From Eubacterium sp. (GTDB taxonomy: Bacteria > Bacillota > Clostridia > Oscillospirales > Acutalibacteraceae), in contig JAFYGD010000204.1 of the NCBI GenBank assembly GCA_017543415.1, positions 1 through 16,907 of the forward strand: a DNA stretch of 16,907 nucleotides, read 5' to 3'. The translations under genes and the position numbers were made by a program. The notes under the pieces were generated by a model. That model ran no database searches. It saw only the letters and a list, made by a program, of their open reading frames with translations, and was not told where the DNA came from. Positions 14,037 to 16,907 of the stretch are shown piece after piece. Position 1 is the stretch's first letter. Each line of letters opens with the position of its first letter.

Positions 14037-15263
14037 TCAAATATTTTCCCCGCAAAGATAACCCGTTGAAAACGCTATCTGAAGGTTGAAGCCGCCGGTA
14101 TATGCGTCAACGTCAATTACCTCGCCTGCAAAATACAGGTTGGGAATTATTTTTGAACCCATTGTTTTAGGGTTTATTTCCTTTACGTCAACTCCGCCGG
14201 AGGTAACGATTGCTTCCTCAAGCGGTCTGAAGCCCGTAACATAAAGCGTTATTCCCTTGAGCAGCTTAACAAGCGAAAGCCTTTGCTCCCTTGTTATCTG
14301 ATTGCACTTTAGGGACGGTTCAATTTTTGACAGTCTTACAATAACGGGAATAAGCTTATTAGGCAAGAGTTTTGAAAGAGAGTTTATAAAATTTTTATTA
14401 TTATTTAAAGCAAAATCGCGTTGAAGGCGTTTATCAAGAGTCTGTTCGTCAAGCGCGGGCTTAAGGTCAAGCTTAACTGTGTAGTTCTTCTTTTCGGGCT
14501 TCTTCATATGAGCGGAAGCGGAAAGCACAATCGGCCCGCTGATACCGTAGTGAGTAAAAAGCATTTCACCGAAATCGGAATAAACCTCGTTTTCGCCTTC
14601 ATAAACGGTAATGCTTACGTTTTTAAGCGAAAGGCCCTGAAGCGCGGGGACGAAATTGTTGCTTAAAACAAGCGGAATAAGCGATGGGCTGAGAGGGGTT
14701 ACCGTGTGCCCTGCGCGTTTTGCAAGGGTATAGCCGTCTCCCGTTGAGCCCGTAAGAGGATATGAGGCGCCGCCCGTGCAGACAGCAAACGCGTCCGCCG
14801 CAAGCTTTTCACCGTTTTCAAGAACGGCTGAAACGATTTTACCGTTTTCAATTTCAAAGTCCTTTACGGTACCCTGAACGAACTTTGCGCCGCAATTTTT
14901 TGCATAATTTACAAAAGCGTCCACAACGTCAACGGCTTTATCACTTTCGGGAAAAACGCGGTTCCCGCGCTCGATTTTTGTTTTTACTCCCTGCTCCTCA
15001 AGAAGAGCAATTGTATCATAAGGCATAAAGGCGGAAAAAGCGCTGTAAAGAAAACGCGCGTTTTTAGGCACGTTTTCAACCAGCCCGTCAAGCTCAAAGG
15101 TTGCGTTTGTTACGTTGCACCTTCCCTTGCCGGTTATCATCATTTTCCTTGCGGGACGGGACATTTTTTCAACAACAAGGGTATCGTTGCCGCGCTTTGC
15201 ACTCTGTGCGGCAGCCATCAGCCCTGCTGCTCCCCCGCCTATGATTAAAACCTTTTTACTCAT
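14037..15263 (-). CDS. HI0933/BaiN-like NAD(P)/FAD-dependent oxidoreductase
   Basis: This is a 408-residue flavoprotein of the HI0933 family (aminoacetone oxidase-like/BaiN-like), usual family length. The N-terminal Rossmann motif is IGGGAAGLMAA (8-18). The family-typical GKGRCNVTN (45-53) follows, then CTGGASYPLTGSTGDGY in the middle and the second FAD segment FAGEVIDVDAYTGGFNLQ close to the C-terminus. The substrate of most members is unknown; one relative, BaiN, was linked to bile-acid 7-dehydroxylation, but most homologues have no such context and I infer none here. Its ATG overlaps the ABC-F stop by four bases (ATGA). Position before cmk and plsC is a gene order I recall from clostridial genomes. 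Confidence 0.95.
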   Translation of the reverse strand: MSKKVLIIGGGAAGLMAAAQSAKRGNDTLVVEKMSRPARKMMITGKGRCNVTNATFELDGLVENVPKNARFLYSAFSAFMPYDTIALLEEQGVKTKIERGNRVFPESDKAVDVVDAFVNYAKNCGAKFVQGTVKDFEIENGKIVSAVLENGEKLAADAFAVCTGGASYPLTGSTGDGYTLAKRAGHTVTPLSPSLIPLVLSNNFVPALQGLSLKNVSITVYEGENEVYSDFGEMLFTHYGISGPIVLSASAHMKKPEKKNYTVKLDLKPALDEQTLDKRLQRDFALNNNKNFINSLSKLLPNKLIPVIVRLSKIEPSLKCNQITREQRLSLVKLLKGITLYVTGFRPLEEAIVTSGGVDVKEINPKTMGSKIIPNLYFAGEVIDVDAYTGGFNLQIAFSTGYLCGENI

Positions 15264-16907
15264 ACATCCTCATTTTCGGCAATAAACTGCGAAAGCTCTT
15301 CCCATTCAAGATAAAGCTCATCGCGTTTTGCTGTTTTTTCTTCAAGAAGCGAGGTAAGCTTCAGCAGCTCTTCATACTCGCTGCCTGAAAGCTTTTCCTC
15401 AATTAAAGCAAGCTCCGTTTCAACGGCTTCAATTTCCTGTTCGCATTTACCTATCCGGGTTTTTGCCTTGCGGAGCTTTGAAGCCTTTTCCTTGCGCAGC
15501 TTGTAATCGTTCACCTTTTCACCGGCTTCGGCTTTAACCGTTTTTTCTTCTGCAACGGTACCCGCCTTGCGCTCGTTATAATAATCGTAATCGCCGAGGT
15601 ATTCGTTAATGCCTTCCGGAGTCAGCTCAAGAATACGCGTTGCAAGCTTGTTGATAAAATACCTGTCGTGCGAAACGATGAGCAGAGTTCCCTTGTAATC
15701 AAGCAGGGTTTTTTCAAGCTCTTCGCGCGAAAAGGCGTCAAGATGGTTGGTAGGCTCGTCAAGCAGAAGCAAATTGAACTTACCGAGCATAAGCTTTAAA
15801 AGCGCAACTCTTGCACGCTCGCCGCCCGAGCATTCGGAAAGATTTTTATATACCTCGTCGCCCCTGAACAGGAACGCCGCAAGCGCGCTTCTTACAGCGG
15901 TTTCCGTCATATACGGAAAGCTCGTCCAGATTTCCTCAAGGGCGGTTTTTTTCAAATCAAGCTTTGCCTGCACCTGGTCAAAATAGCCCGTAAAAACATT
16001 GGTGCCGAATTTGAAAAATCCGCTGTCGGCAGAATAATCCTGCATAAGAATTTTCAGAAGGGTGGTTTTACCGCAGCCGTTATCGCCGAGAAGGAAAACC
16101 CTTTCCCTTTTCATAAGCTTAAACGAAGCGTTTTCAAAGACCTTCTTTTTATCAAACGCTTTTGAAAGCCCGCTGACGGTCAGAACCTCCTCGCCGCTTT
16201 CGGCTTTAGGGGTAAAATCAAAGCGGATTTTAGGCACCTTACTGTCAGGAACCACAAGCTGAGCCTTAATACGCTCAATAACCTTTTCCTTACTTTCAGC
16301 GGTTTTGATATTCTTTTCACGGTTCCATTGGCGCTGTTGGGCAATAATGCCCTCAAGGCGCTCAATTTCCTTCATATCATTTTCGTATTTTTCCTCAATT
16401 GCCTTCTGTTCGGCAGCCTTCTTTTTTAGGAATTCGGAATAATTGCCCGTATAGCAGCGGCACTTACAGTTTTCAATTTCAACCGTTTTAACCGTTATTT
16501 TATCAAGAAAATACCTGTCATGCGAAACGATAAGACAAGCGCCGCCGAAATCCTTTAAAAAGCCCTCAAGCCACTCCACCGCTTTAATATCAAGGTGATT
16601 GGTAGGCTCGTCAAGGATAAGAAAATCAGCCTTTGAAAGCAGCAGCTTTGCAAGGATGAGCTTTGAGCGCTGACCGCCCGAAAGCTTGGAGGTAGGCTTG
16701 TTAAAATCCCCCTCCTCAAAGCCGAGGCCGAGCAGCGCAGAGCGGGTCATACTTTTATAGGTCAGACCGCCGTCACGGGTAAAAATATCCGTAAGCCTGT
16801 CCTGCTTTTCAATGTTTTCGGTCTGGTTTCCTATGCCGTTGGTAAGATTATGTGCAAGAGACTCAAGCTCCTTTTCAATTTCAATTAAATCCGCAAAAAC
16901 GGAAATA
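15260..16907 (-). CDS. ABC-F family ATPase (Uup/YdiF-like), N-terminus beyond window edge
   Basis: This is a soluble twin-ATPase ABC-F protein, a family that acts on the ribosome (translation factors or antibiotic target protection). The frame is open to the right edge, giving 548 complete codons. Upstream of the ATG at 16750 there are 52 in-frame residues of normal ABC-F sequence (for example EKQDRLTDIFTRDGG), so that ATG is not the start. The first ATPase domain shows signature LSGGQRSK and Walker B FLILDEPTNHLD; its Walker A lies outside. A charged interdomain linker follows. The second domain has Walker A GDNGCGKTT, signature CSGGERAR and Walker B LLLLDEPTNHLD. The C-terminus is a Lys/Glu-rich coiled coil, as in Uup/YdiF types. 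There is no membrane segment. Housekeeping is more likely than resistance given the operon, but this is inference. Confidence 0.95.
   Translation of the reverse strand, partial: ISVFADLIEIEKELESLAHNLTNGIGNQTENIEKQDRLTDIFTRDGGLTYKSMTRSALLGLGFEEGDFNKPTSKLSGGQRSKLILAKLLLSKADFLILDEPTNHLDIKAVEWLEGFLKDFGGACLIVSHDRYFLDKITVKTVEIENCKCRCYTGNYSEFLKKKAAEQKAIEEKYENDMKEIERLEGIIAQQRQWNREKNIKTAESKEKVIERIKAQLVVPDSKVPKIRFDFTPKAESGEEVLTVSGLSKAFDKKKVFENASFKLMKRERVFLLGDNGCGKTTLLKILMQDYSADSGFFKFGTNVFTGYFDQVQAKLDLKKTALEEIWTSFPYMTETAVRSALAAFLFRGDEVYKNLSECSGGERARVALLKLMLGKFNLLLLDEPTNHLDAFSREELEKTLLDYKGTLLIVSHDRYFINKLATRILELTPEGINEYLGDYDYYNERKAGTVAEEKTVKAEAGEKVNDYKLRKEKASKLRKAKTRIGKCEQEIEAVETELALIEEKLSGSEYEELLKLTSLLEEKTAKRDELYLEWEELSQFIAENEDV

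Noticed and set aside
14026..14055. Ten-residue N-terminal extension of cytidylate kinase from TTG 14055
   Set aside because: ATG 14025 has the good GAGGAG site and gives the standard N-terminus; the extension overlaps the flavoprotein gene and includes the ribosome site itself.
14037..15263. Bile-acid 7-dehydroxylation role for the BaiN-like flavoprotein
   Set aside because: No other bai gene is nearby and the family is widespread with mostly unknown substrates; the resemblance is only at family level.
15260..16750. ABC-F gene starting at ATG 16750
   Set aside because: The frame continues upstream with typical ABC-F residues to the window edge, and the first Walker A would be missing from a protein that starts there.

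Overview
The window looks like chromosomal DNA from a low-to-moderate GC Firmicute, most likely Clostridia near the Ruminococcaceae/Oscillospiraceae. This rests on the HPr kinase gene, the IspH–ribosomal-S1 gene fusion, AGGAG-type ribosome binding sites and clean SigA-type promoters. I cannot name a species. It is gene-dense: no gap exceeds 150 bases, and I see no tRNA, rRNA, CRISPR array, transposase or phage gene.

Layout. Bases 1-2263 (minus) are an operon read hprK, ROK glucokinase, murB, with murB cut by the left edge. It joins carbon-catabolite signalling, glucose phosphorylation and a peptidoglycan precursor step. A 143-base divergent promoter region follows, then a plus-strand GT4 glycosyltransferase (2407-3597). 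A bidirectional terminator separates this from a minus-strand pair (3636-5256): an inositol-monophosphatase family protein and a YhcC-like radical SAM protein with overlapping reading frames.

Bases 5324-10427 (plus) begin with what appears to be a deletion chimera. Its first ~87 residues match the start of MurT and the remainder matches the C-terminal part of GatD, the partner subunits of lipid II isoglutaminyl synthase. Key catalytic parts of both are missing. Next comes a four-gene run with its own promoter: a small S24/S26-like peptidase with a Ser/His dyad, an ABC exporter with fused membrane and ATPase domains, an intracellular GH2 glycosidase and a cyclophilin. The peptidase-exporter pair resembles the maturation/export half of a peptide natural-product locus, but no precursor gene is visible.

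A second bidirectional terminator (10436-10464) separates this from a long minus-strand operon (10477-16907). In transcription order it encodes an ABC-F ATPase (start beyond the right edge), a HI0933/BaiN-like flavoprotein, cytidylate kinase, a PlsC acyltransferase and an IspH–S1 fusion. These genes overlap or lie within 11 bases of each other, and no promoter for them is in the window. The fusion ends in a striking acidic tail encoded by 13 tandem 15-bp units.

Most of the window is ordinary housekeeping sequence. The items most worth a second look are the MurT/GatD chimera, the orphan peptidase-exporter pair and the repeat-coded tail of the IspH-S1 protein.
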